Assembly (NCBI RefSeq): GCF_910592395.1
Contig: NC_088316.1
Coordinates: 1,366,001 to 1,430,000 of the forward strand
Reading direction: 5' to 3'
DNA: 64,000 nt
From: Lineus longissimus
Taxonomy: Eukaryota; Nemertea; Pilidiophora; Heteronemertea; Lineidae
Shown: positions 47,496 through 58,244 of the stretch, one piece after another
Position numbering within the stretch: position 1 is the first letter of the stretch
Layout of the letters: every line of letters begins with the position of its first letter
Program-made: the position numbers and the translations under genes
The notes under the pieces: model-generated
What the model was told of the DNA's origin: nothing
Database searches by the model: none
What the model saw: only the letters and a program-made list of their open reading frames with translations

Positions 47496-48236
47496 TGTAA
47501 CACAAGTGAAGTGAAGAGTTTGTTTACAAATGGAGATGAACACCATTCTGTATTTCAGAGTTGACTACTTCATGGTCTTATGCTTATTACAAGTTCAAGT
47601 CGGGACTGATCTTTTACAAAGTTGTTGCCAACAAAATGACATAACATATATTTTGTTTTGGAGGCAAACTTTTCATTTGTCCAAACATGCAACCAGTGGC
47701 TCTGTGCAACTCGTGAAAACGCCGATATGAAATCTGTAAATATACCAACTAGGTAATCATATTTTACGATAGATATCAAAACTATGATTGCATGGTTTTA
47801 ATTGTGCAATGCTTGTATTGTAAAGATGGTCTGATTATTTCAACCCTTTCATGGGTTGAGCTTATTGCATTGATGCAGAAGGGGGGTCAGCTTTCCTGCT
47901 AGCTTTGCATGGCTGATGGCAGAAAGGTCGGGGTGATTGAGAAAATGTCCTTACACTAAAACGTACCAAACTGCTCAGTTACTAACCGCGACTCTCCTCC
48001 ACCACCTTCTGATCTTGCCTGCAGGAAATATCCTGATGGGCCAATGCACTGTAGTAAGAACCTGAGGGACTATCATAAGTCACCCCAGTCTGCAATGGGT
48101 TAAGTTTTTGCACTGTTCTTTTGTTTTGTGTCAATTATTTATCTTGTAAATACATTGTATCAAAGTATATCAAAATTTCAGACCGTGCGCTCACTCGTTA
48201 ACAACACCAGTTTAAGGAGGAGTATATCGAGATACA

Positions 48237-48612
48237 CCTTCAGCGCCGAACCGCGTAGATCTACGTGGCCCAAATCCCCCTCCCCTTTGGGCTGGTTATC
48301 GGAGTCTCATGGACTTCATGAAAGAACTACGCCATCGCCATCTTCAGGTCAAGATTGGAACTGAAACGGTCTTTTCAGTTCCTACTGTGCCCTGAAGATG
48401 GCGATAGCGTAGTTCTTTCATGAAGTCATTTAAAGTTCTGAACTACGCCATCGCCATCTTCAGGGCAAGGTAGGAACTGAAATGACCGTTTTGTCTTCTC
48501 AGTTTCTCCCTTACCCTGAAGATGGCGATGGCGTATCTCTTTCATGAAGTCCACGAGACTCCGATAACCAGCTCAAAGGGGTGGGGGATTTGGTTCACGT
48601 TCGGCGCTGAGG
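48237..48612. mobile_element. Compact foldback element, same family as 1-2178
   Basis: About 376 bp. Terminal inverted repeats of about 75 bases begin CCTTCAGCGCCGAAC and end GTTCGGCGCTGAGG. The inside is four alternating copies of the GAAGATGGCGATGGCGTAG unit, giving nested hairpins. No coding sequence. The imperfect flanks GGAGTATATC and GGAGTAAATC may be remnants of a target duplication. Confidence 0.8.
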
Positions 48613-49043
48613 AGTAAATCTATGAAGCAGTGAAGATGGATAGTCAGAGTGTCTTAAAAATCGGCCGTTGAAGAGTTTTGAAAATTCCTTTGCCAATTTT
48701 TGGGACACCCAGTATTGTCCATGTTCACTTTAGTTGGTTATTCTAGTGTATGATGTATGTCATATACATTGTTCTCAATTAAACATGACGCACTCTATTT
48801 CATTTGTAAATTAAAGCTAGTTGTAAATTTGTGATTAGTTTTGAATGCAGCTGGATTTTGTTAAAGTACATATGAAATGTATTGTGATCGTGTGAAAGAA
48901 TAGGGATATGGACTATTATATGGGTGAAATAACTTTCTCATATCATATTTTGCCCTCTTGATTAAACACCAGACTCTAGTTGTACAAGATTTCGGCAGAT
49001 GCTAGTGCAATTAACTGATAACTAGTGGAGGCAACCCCTAACC

Positions 49044-49267
49044 GTTGCCGAGAAGAAAAAGCTGAGGTGGTTTGGCCATATCACGAGAGCCAAGAGAACA
49101 CTTGCAAATACCATCTTGCAGGGCACAGTGGAGGGTAGCTGCTGACGCGGCCGTCCAAGAGAATTTGAATGGATGACGTGATGCACTGGGCTGGAAGGCA
49201 GACCAGTGACCTGATCCGCCTCGCCGAGGACAGTCACTTCTGTGCAGCTCACACCTCATCTTCTTGA
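49044..49267 (+). pseudogene. Dead LINE reverse-transcriptase C-terminal tail
   Basis: Reads VAEKKKLRWFGHITRAKR..., then TILQGTVEGSC, RGRPREFEW and, after a one-base frame slip, DDV-x-HWAGRQTSDLIRLAED to a stop. This is the classic (K)LRWFGH...G-x-RRRGRP...W-DD...DR-type tail of non-LTR retrotransposons. It carries an in-frame TGA and the frameshift, and nothing of the RT core is present. Confidence 0.85.
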
Positions 49268-50725
49268 TAATTTCTTATTTTGTCACAAATGTGAATTGAA
49301 GTGTGGTGAAATAATACAAAAGAAGTTTGTCTCATGTCCTTATTCTTTCGTGGTTAGACAAGAAACATGGGTTTTATTTTAATACTCATTTCAATATAAT
49401 TGTTATTATCAAAGTGTATAGTTCATCAGATATAACAGTCATGCCATGACATCACAAATAAACAAGTGTAGGTTTTTCGTATAGAAGGAAAGACAATGTG
49501 TAAAAAAACCAATTGCAACCAGCTTGATGGGATTTTGGTTGGCTTAGTGTGGGGCACTGCCAAACAAATGCATATGAACGAGCTTTGCTTATGAAGCTCA
49601 ACAATTTCACCTGTTAGAATTGCCAAACTTGTTTCGACTGCATCGGAAGAATATTGTTCATTTGGAGCAATCTTCTTCCTCCTACTTCACTACTTTTACT
49701 GTCAGGTAGTATTCTTTGGTGTATATTTCTGATGTCATGATATTTTTTCCTTGAGGTCACTTCAGAAGGTGCCCATATCAGTGTCTCTGTCAAAAGGGGT
49801 ATGTTGGTTTCTTCTGATTTTTGGTCAGAAAATCCTGACTGCCTTGTCAACCTTCAGACGGAAGCACTGTAAAATTGGTCAGTAGACGTGGTAACTTTGA
49901 AAATACTACACCCGGCTTATAATGGAATGTCGCAGTAGAACTGCTCCTGACTGATTTCACAGTATCTTGGTGAATCCTAGTTGCACTGTGAATAGTTATA
50001 ACAATGTTGTCCCTCATAGAAACATGCTTATTGCGCCGGGAACTTTTTGAAGTGAACCAAGGGAAGATTTGTGGACACCGTCACGAGTCTCGTCCGCATT
50101 TTAAGCTTGTAGGAATATGGCGAACTTGGTTATTGTCTGGTAAATTGTTGATATTTTATTTGCTAAAAATTTGTGAATGGAGAATATAAAATAAAGGCCA
50201 AAACAGGCTACTTGTTGTAGCAATTGGTGTTATGTCTCGTCTTTCTTTCCTGGTTGAGGACAATTGACAGTCGAATGCTGGTTGACAGTTGACAGTGCAT
50301 TATGATGAAAGATGATCATTAATTCTCTCTGAGGCCTGTTTGATGGGAGTATGTGCCCCTTTTTGACCAGAAAGTAATTGGGCCATTTTCTGGCGGCTAA
50401 TGACCAATCCTTTCCTGTCTTATCTAGCCGGGTCCCAGAGATCTGGTTTGCCCAGATAAAATGCTGTAAAATCAGCCAAGAGCCGTTGTCACTTTTCTTT
50501 CTGCACAGAGCTGCCATCTGGTAACAAATTATGTAACTACTGTTGTCCCATCTTTCCGACGCACTCCCCTGGTGTCCCTGAGGAATTAAAGAAATAAACT
50601 GAAATCGATAATAATAATGACCAAAAATCAATAAGGTGCAATAAAATGATACCATTCTAGATTGAGAGTGTGAAATAATGTAATATTTCCAGGCACACAC
50701 ATATTAGATTTACTGATTTCGTTAT

Positions 50726-50741
50726 GCCCCCAGAGGGCGTG
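50726..50741 (+). promoter_or_regulatory. CTCF-like motif
   Basis: GCCCCCAGAGGGCGTG fits the core of the CTCF consensus (CC-x-x-x-AGRGGGCG). It lies about 750 bases before the cyclase start codon, between the two genes. A single motif match is weak evidence. Confidence 0.3.
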
Positions 50742-51490
50742 TGTTTCTAAACGGAACAGCCACCTCCACCATTGCCGTAATAGGGTCCTTGCACCGGTGC
50801 ACAGGTTGTCAGACCGCTTTGTCACCGTCTGTTGTCAGTTTCCCTCACTTCCATGGGGAGATAGGACAATACAATTGACGGATTAAATCGAGAGGTCAAA
50901 CCCTGGTATGGCGCACGTGATAAGGCTTAAAACGAACCGATTTTACGGATGATCTCACACTGTTGGGATACACTACGATTTGTATGTGGATTTGTAGTGC
51001 ATTTGAAAGTGTTGCGTCAAAAAGGTTTCCCTTGAAAATCTGCAAAATATGCCTACCTGTTAAAGCTGTTCATTCAACTGGAACCAACGTTGAATAGCTC
51101 TGGAGTGGCATATTTACTGTGACTGGGCCTGTCAAGGTGCTTTACTGTCACTTTCAATGACCTTTAGACAGCTTTATATGGTTTTATTCAATCGGCCAGT
51201 AGCGGCATAGAAATAAAAGGGAATGCCAAACAACCAATTCTCTATTTACTACTGTATAGCAGTGTCTTCATTGACAGCGTTGCAGTCTATTCAGTAATCG
51301 AACAGAGGCCTAGCCAGTCACATTTACATGTTGATCTGACAATTTGTTGGTTGTCCAGGCCTCGGATCTGTTTGGAGGTTTGAAAGGGTAGACGAATGAA
51401 GACCTAACTCAAACTGGATATGTTGCAGTGATCTGGTGCGCTAATCTTCTCGTTCTCTGACAAAGTTCCGATAAGGGATTACTTGCAATC

Positions 51491-52955
51491 ATGGCTGACG
51501 AAAAGTTTATTGAGGGGACGGTGGAATACGCCAAAACGGATCCCGAGAAAGTGGAAGTGGAAGTTGTGCGATCACCGTCAAAGAACCGCTTGAAGGGAAC
51601 GAGGTTGGGAAGCAATGATAGCGGCCAGAAAAGCCAGCGTCCAATCCTGTTTGAGCGTGCCGCGCGGACATGGTGGAATCCTCAATTCGATTCGAAAAAA
51701 CTTGAGGCACAACACCAGAAAAGTTCCTTCCCACAAACTCTGCGACGATTTCAGTATGCGATGTTTTACATCATTGCGTCGTGTACAGCATGGGGGATTT
51801 TCTTCGCGTGCACTTCCGGCCCAAACTGGGTACCGTTCGTTGTCTGTGACGTCATTGTCATCGTAGTCACCATTCTGGTTGTCATATTTACGTATACCCG
51901 TTTCTACCAGCGGTTTATGCTGCCTGTTTCACTCGTGATATCACTCTTTCTCTGTGCCTTGCTGTTAGGGTCCTTTGCCTTTAAGGACCCGGACCTAAGC
52001 CATGTCTGGGTCTTTACCGGTTCCGTAGAGATTATCATTATGATGTATACGGTCATCCCGATGCCATTCTATGTCAGTGTGATCATTGGTGTGATACATT
52101 CTGTTGTCTTCGAGGTTCTGTCCGCCGTCACTCAGGAGGAAAGTCCCGTGAATTTGATCATCGGGAAGATTCTTCTTCACCTGTGTATCCATTTGGTCGG
52201 GATTCATATCTGTATGATGTCACAGGTCCGTGTGCGGAACACGTTCTGGAAAGTTGGCCAGTCCATCATGTCACGCCGCGATCTCTCTGTCGAGAAACAG
52301 ATCAAAGAGAAGATGATCCACTCCCTTATGCCGCCGAGCGTCGCAGCGGAGGCGATGAAGAGTCGCGACGATAAAGAGGAGGAGCCGCATGAAGTAAAAA
52401 GGTCCAGGAAGAAAAACAACAAGAAAAAGGGTGAGATTCGTTTCCGCGCATTCAACATGCATCGAATGGAAAAAGTCAGTATCCTGTTTGCAGATATTGT
52501 TGGTTTTACCAAGATGAGTTCCAATAAGACTGCCGAACATCTCGTATCGCTTCTCAACGATTTATTTGGACGTTTTGATAAGATCTGTACAAAGTCTGGC
52601 TGTGAGAAGATCACCACTCTTGGTGATTGTTACTACTGCGTGTCCGGTTGCCCGGAGGCGCGTCCGGATCATGCAAAATGCTGCGTCAGGATGGGCCTCG
52701 CCATGATCAAGGCGATTCAGAAATTCGACGAGGATAACAACGAGGAGGTCAACATGCGTGTGGGCGTCCATACTGGCACCGTCCTCTGCGGAATTGTCGG
52801 TACGAAAAGATTCAAATTTGATGTCTTCTCGAATGACGTCACGTTTGCTAATTTCATGGAGTCGAGTGGACAGCCAGGTCGTGTCCACATCTCGGAATTT
52901 ACGTACAAGTGTTTGGATGACGAGTATGAAGTTGATCCGGGTCAGGATGTTAAAG
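51491..52955 (+). CDS. ADCY9: Adenylyl cyclase type 9-like, first coding exon (partial gene)
   Basis: Encodes the N-terminal 488 residues of a membrane adenylyl cyclase (ATP to cAMP and pyrophosphate). Order: cytosolic N-terminus with TWWNPQFDSKKLE (ADCY9: TWWDPRFDSVNLE) and FPQTLRRFQYAMFY; six predicted membrane helices, about residues 87-245; the MSQVRVRNTFWKVGQSIM linker; and the C1a catalytic domain from about residue 330. The metal-binding Asp residues are visible: D335 in LFADIVGF and D379 in LGDCYYC. RRFKFDV-type residues (here KRFKFDVFSNDV) and NMRVGVHTGTVLCGIVG are typical of ADCY9. ATG context ATCATGG is good. The exon ends in phase 1 at GTGAGA; C1b, the second membrane domain and C2 were not found in the window. 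Confidence 0.93.
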
Positions 52956-53062
52956 GTGAGATCCTTGTAATTTCACTTGTAATTCTTTTCTTTTCATTTT
53001 GTCCAAGGAAGGTGCTGCAGAAAGAAGACCAGTATCTCTCTGCTTATGAGATTTACATGTAG
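52956..53062 (+). other. In-frame read-through past the ADCY9 donor
   Basis: If the donor at 52956 is not used, the frame stays open for 34 more codons, including RKVLQKEDQYLSAYEIYM, to TAG at 53060-53062. The total would be 523 residues with only one catalytic half. Cyclases need C1 plus C2, so such a product should be inactive alone. It is most simply intron sequence. Confidence 0.4.
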
Positions 53063-53161
53063 GGATCCAATATGCTACGGATGCAATAATTCAAGAGTGC
53101 AAATCAGTTCATCATAATGCCATCAAGTATTTACACATCGAGAGCAGGAGACAAATATCAA

Positions 53162-53449
53162 ATGTCATGGTCATTCATATCATACATGTAACGCTGCTAA
53201 GTGCTGTTGGATATGATTGAATGATTTAACATGGCAGTTGACAATTTGCCTGCTGTTTAAGTAGGCCAATACATGTATATAGTATTATTGTAAGCCGAGT
53301 ATGTAAAATAGGGAGGCGTTTTTATATGAATGCCAACGAGAGATGATGTCCTGCGGAACACTGGCACAATGTACACATCGACTAATTGAGACCAAGCGTC
53401 ATGGTCATCCATATCATAGCGCTGCTAAATGCTGTTGGTTGTGATTGTA
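53162..53449 (+). repeat. Degenerate direct duplication, offset about 236 bp
   Basis: GTCATGGTCATTCATATCAT...CGCTGCTAAGTGCTGTTGG recurs as GTCATGGTCATCCATATCAT...CGCTGCTAAATGCTGTTGG. Upstream TTTACACATCGA/GTACACATCGA is also shared. Confidence 0.8.
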
Positions 53450-56262
53450 TGAGCAATTGAAACCGTTCTCTTCCAACAACAACTGCCCATTTGTGTGACT
53501 TTACAAAACTCCTTGCATTTGAAATATAATTTTTTGTGATGCTTTGCAATATTGAAAAAGTCCACAATTGGCAACACTGCCAACAGTAGAAAGAAACAAT
53601 CCAGTCCCCAAAGGGTTAAGTGACGGTATCATGGACTCTGTGGCCTGGCTGAATTTTTGATCAGATGGCCCCCAGGTCTATCCACCATATCGACACACCT
53701 TTAGTTTACTGTTGAGGGTCGAGTTCAATGTGTTACATGTACACATCTCGACATACATGTACCAGGTGTTCGATACTACATTGTATTACAACATGATTAT
53801 GCAGTCTAAATTGTTTCCAACAAATTGAGTTCATCTGCGGATGGCACATGCCACAGATTGTTTCTGAATCACAGAGTAATTGCTGATGTTATGTACTATA
53901 GAAAGGGACTTCGAAAAGGCTGGCTTGAAACGTATGTTCTTTAAAAATGTATCGAAAGGGCATACGAAATGCTTGCTTGATAAAACCAGTGGCTGGGAAG
54001 TAAGGGCCGTACACGACAAGAAAAATACCCAATGAGATCTGATCACCGAGGCAACCTGTGTTAACCGTGGAAGGTGAACTATAAAGAACCTGTGATAGGG
54101 CCTGCTCCGTCGTTTCCCGAGCTTCAAGCTGGCTTGAAAGCCCTTTGCAGCGAACTTGATATGAGCTGCAATTCCGTGGGAATACATTGTCCTACCAACT
54201 TTTGGCTATTGTTATCAATTGTTTACCTTTAATTTTCTAAGTGGCCCAATGTCAACAATGTAGATTACACTTTTAGTGTGTTCATTGTTGTTCAAACTTG
54301 AGTACCTGTTAGACTTCGATTTCTTTGTTGTTCCATTGACTTATTTTTTAGCAACATGCCTTTCTATTTACGATAGTTTATTGTTGTCCTTGTAGTACAT
54401 GGACTAATTATAAGCCTACTTGCAAAGCATATATCAAAATTAAAAAATCTCATTGAATGGATTTGAGGTTCATTATGCCTCCATGCACCGCATTAATAAA
54501 AGTTGTCTTGATTCCACTAAACGGAGCATTTTCATGATGCCGTCAGTTTGCAGTGATGCATTCACGTTACATTGATTATGGAAATGCATCTGACGAAAAT
54601 ATAATCTGAAAACTTCCAAGCGATATGGTTTTTTAGGATGTTGATTTACTGGTGGTGTGTTGTAAGCCGTCAGTTAATTCAGTATCGGTCTGGTTGGGAT
54701 CTTCATTAGTATGTCATCAATTGCATCTGGGCTCGCTGGTTGTCTAAGCAAATGTGATACTCATTGAGTGTTCAGGTGACGTGTCACCGGGACAACACAC
54801 CTCATGCAAAAGAAATGTAATTTCCGATCAGTAATGAACTGCTTTTCCTCGAAGCTGCTGCCATCAGCTGGCAGGGTGGTTCAAATGCTTTGAACGAAAT
54901 TGAAAGTGAACTAAGTAGGTGTTTTTCAGAATAGGAGCTAAAAAATTGGTGTGGGTTGCATTAGGCTACTCTTTCTGCCAGCCTGCTGAATGGATTAGCC
55001 TATCATGCTAATGGAGAATTGATGTGGTAGCTGAGATAGCTAGAGATCCTGCCCTTACTAGCTATTTAGCAGGCAATCAGTTGATGAGCTATATATCCTG
55101 CTATATATCGGAACAAGCTAAATATTGCCTCCCCTCACCGCCTGGCAAATTACAAGTTCGGTGAATGGAAAATTAGAGTGGCATCTGTCAATTGTGCCAT
55201 CGCTATCACTTTATTTGATTAGGAAATAGATCAATCAGAGAGATAGGAGACTCATTAACACGAGAGTACGCTATCAACCCTTCTCAGTCCTTATTGATTG
55301 ATTGAATGTATACTTTTTCTCACAGTTGTTGCAATTGTGTTGAACATGTTGATGATTTCACAACTGCCAAATGTTTGCTCCAGACCCTGTATTCATATGC
55401 CCTTTGGAGTGATATCCATTCTGCCCAGTATTTGCTCTAATTCCCATCTATTTGCCAGTTGGAGCGATGTCCATTCTGCGGGAATGTACTTCTGAATCCA
55501 TTCGCCGTAGGGAGTGGAGTCCATACTGTACCTTTGTTAGATTCGTCTGAAGTACTGCATGTAGTAGGATCATCGTTGCTACTAGAATACGAACACTAAG
55601 TCCATCTTCAACATCAATGTCAATCTGCTAATGGCATTGCATCTTGACTCTCAATGTTGACATTGCTCAGATTTCAGACAACGTGTGTCAATACCTTGTA
55701 ATGAGTTCAGCATGCATCTATATACAAACTTATTCCAAGTGAAGTTTGCTGGTAATGCACCGCTGTACACAAATGATGCCAATTTAGTGTGTCAGATGAC
55801 TGACCATTGGTATTGCTTGCCCAGTCAGATGTTCTACCCAAACCCTAGTCTTCCATGACCTTCTAAAGGTCACCTCCTAAAGTTGATAAGAACAGTGTTT
55901 CAGCATGGAGCTCGTGTCCTAGCGATTATTTGATTCGGTTGGCAGTAGTTAGATCAATCAACTGATTACGTTAGAGAATCATTAGCGGGCAGGTTGACAC
56001 TGGTGTGCAGTGTTTCATTCAATCAATCGAATAGGAGATCTATGTCATTTGTTCGGGGCTGCCTTTCCCTGCAGTGCAGACGATGGCAAGTTTATCCATA
56101 AATCTCACTAAATCTACGATTGCATGCACTCTTTCCACCATGTCCACAGCATTTGATAGGAAAATGAGATTAAGCCCATTTTGTGTGAATGATTGTCGGT
56201 ATCAGTGTGGTTTCCCTGTTCCAAGTCAACAAGATTGGCACAAAAACAACTTGCAGGTCTTA
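53450..56262. other. Presumed ADCY9 intron, no recognised exon
   Basis: Nothing gene-like recognised. Around 55390-55530, three diverged copies of GGAGTGATATCCATTCTGCC form a loose tandem repeat. Confidence 0.45.
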
Positions 56263-56509
56263 AGTCAACTACGATTTGTGACTCGCTCTACCAAAACTAG
56301 GCGCTTGTCGCATCTGAACTCGACGGGTTGATACGGACTTGTTGTTCATTTCCCTATTGTAGACTTTTTGTGAAATCTATTACAAACTGATTTGATCACA
56401 TTTCACAAAAGGTCTACAATAGGGAAATGAACAACAAGTCCGTATCAACCTGTCAAGCTCAGATGCGACAAGCGCCTAGTTTTGGTAGAGCGGGTCACAT
56501 TTGTTGACT
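56263..56509. mobile_element. Long palindrome (foldback element), arms about 112 bp
   Basis: Left arm 56263-56376 and right arm 56400-56509 are complementary with few mismatches (for example GGCGCTTGTCGCATCTGA and its partner TCAGATGCGACAAGCGCC), with a loop of about 23 bases. Such a structure would form a very stable hairpin in DNA or RNA. Confidence 0.85.
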
Positions 56510-57879
56510 GCTTGGACGAGTTGAGCACTGAAAATGTTATGATTGGTGTGATCCTGTCTGCTGTGATGTCTAAAGGGTGTTGTTTCACCAGGGGTAGAGT
56601 AAATAAAGAATGGCTGGTTTAGGATGGAGCCACTGGCCACATATTGATGACTCTTGATAATGAAGTCATATCTGGGGATTTGCTGACATAAGTCGTGTGT
56701 AACTGCTGTCAGATCAATGGACACATTGCAAAAGCGTGTTCATTAAGCTACATCGAGATGATGTAATCATCCGTGCAACATGTGGGGTGGAGTTGTTTTT
56801 GTCTGTTTGTCATGATGAGATCGTGTTGATGATTCAATGTCTGATCCATTTGGTTGGAAATGGAAGTCTGGGAAATATTGATTTTTACAGATTCGTCATT
56901 GCCTCATGAAAAATGAATGTAATTTTAGCTGTGCTATCTGCTTGACATCTACATTGTTAGAAGTTTCTGCTGTGTAATGTATTGCTGGTCACAAATGAGA
57001 TACCTCCCTCTGCACATACAGCCATTGCAACCAGTATATACCATCAAGGCTATTGGTTATGAAATCCAACATGATTCGAGCATTCTTTCGGTGGATGTAT
57101 AGGGGTTGCCCGTCCATCAGTAAGTCCTTCCAGATTTACCCCAGCCATACGGCAGCAGTGTCTTCCCTAAAAGTTTTGAACCAACAGGCCCTACACTTTC
57201 AACACAGTGCCACATCGTCTATTCTAAAAGTAATCAATGGTTCAACTTCAAGCTGCGTTTTATGTTCTGCATTCGTTCATTCCATGGATGTATTGGGTTT
57301 CTCGTCACTCAACAAGTCCTACCTGCCGTTCATAGCCGTAAAAAGCTGCTGGATAAAATGGCAGCTAGAAGTAACTTAACAGCTAAACTTCCAGTTACCT
57401 TCTGCTACAGGCAGGTGGGAAGGCTGGGTGCAAGGTTGTCTACTGAATCAGTTCACACTGAATCCATGGTTTTTGCTTGCTTCTTGGATCAGTGTGGCAA
57501 CTACTACGCTGAGTTGGATTGAAGCAGCTCCATATACCTGTATCCCACGGAAGGCCAGCTATAATGTGTGAATTCCTCACTCATAACATTTTTCCCAAGG
57601 AAATGTCGAACAGCTTGGATTGATGGCAGCTCAAATGTGACTCTTGTTACCTGAGGTATCAGCTTTTTTCAAGTCGAGAAGCACAGAATGGTGTGTTTAC
57701 ATTTTTCGTATGCTCAGAAGGCTGCTTGTTAACATGGATATAACACTCTGGTTCTACTGGTAAAACTGCTGATAAAACTGGTAATCGCGATTTGTATCGC
57801 AGGTGGCAGCAATTTAGAACAAAAGTTTGCAGGGCGCTTCAGTTTAGCGCTCTCTTCACCTCCACCAAAAAAGGACGAA

Positions 57880-57957
57880 GGGGTGACCAGGCAGGGGTTT
57901 GAACCCACAACCCTAGGATTAAGAGTTGGAAACCTACATCACTAAGCCAGCTGTTGA
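57880..57957 (-). mobile_element. tRNA-derived SINE head
   Basis: On the minus strand: AGCTGGCTTAGTGATGTAGG (A-box region), then TTGTGGGTTCAAACCC (B-box). The body probably continues to about 57800. The acceptor stem does not close, so this is not a tRNA gene. Confidence 0.65.
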
Positions 57958-58011
57958 TCATCATACTCACGGATAAATATGCTGTAAGGGGGACTTGCTA
58001 AGGACACAGTT

Positions 58012-58244
58012 CTGTTGTACTGAGGGAGCTATTACTGAATACTGCTATTGTACTGAGAGAGCTATTACTGAACACTGCTATTGTACTGAGAGAGCTTTTA
58101 CTAAACACTGCTATTGTACTGAGGGAGCTATTACTGAACACTGCTATTGTACTGAGAGAGCTCTTACTGAACACTGCTATTGTACTGAGTGGGCTATTAC
58201 TGAACACTGCTGTTGTACTGAGAGAGCTATTACTGAACACTGCT
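58012..58244. repeat. 33-bp tandem array, about 7 copies
   Basis: Unit: CTGCTATTGTACTGAGAGAG plus CTATTACTGAACA. The period is a multiple of 3 and one frame is open on each strand: an 11-residue repeat TEHCYCTERAI on plus and FSNSSLSTIAV on minus. No promoter or domain supports translation. Confidence 0.92.

Larger units (their letters stand above)
46785..51490. other. Intergenic region between JIP3/4 and ADCY9-like genes
   Basis: About 4.7 kb. It includes the JIP 3'UTR, of unknown length, the repeats listed separately and the 5' flank of the cyclase gene. The minus-strand frame at 50230-50700 (156 codons) has no recognisable domain. An upstream non-coding exon of the cyclase may exist: TTGCAG at 51423-51428 could be an acceptor. 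Confidence 0.6.

Noticed and set aside
49022-49259. Minus-strand frames of 73-76 codons
   Set aside because: Shadows of the plus-strand LINE tail.
50230-50700. 156-codon minus-strand frame upstream of the cyclase
   Set aside because: No domain recognised, and the composition looks like translated non-coding DNA.
52204-52617. Minus-strand frame of 137 codons
   Set aside because: Complement of the conserved cyclase C1 exon; the plus strand explains it fully.
52980-53062. Second cyclase exon joined by a mini-intron of about 50 bases
   Set aside because: QKEDQYL recalls cyclase sequences after C1a, but the donor phase at 52955 does not fit any acceptor that yields this frame.
57880-57957. Functional tRNA genes at this and the other tRNA-like sites (11768, 14741, 14848, 19680, 42515)
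   Set aside because: A- and B-boxes are present, but acceptor stems do not pair; they are SINE heads.
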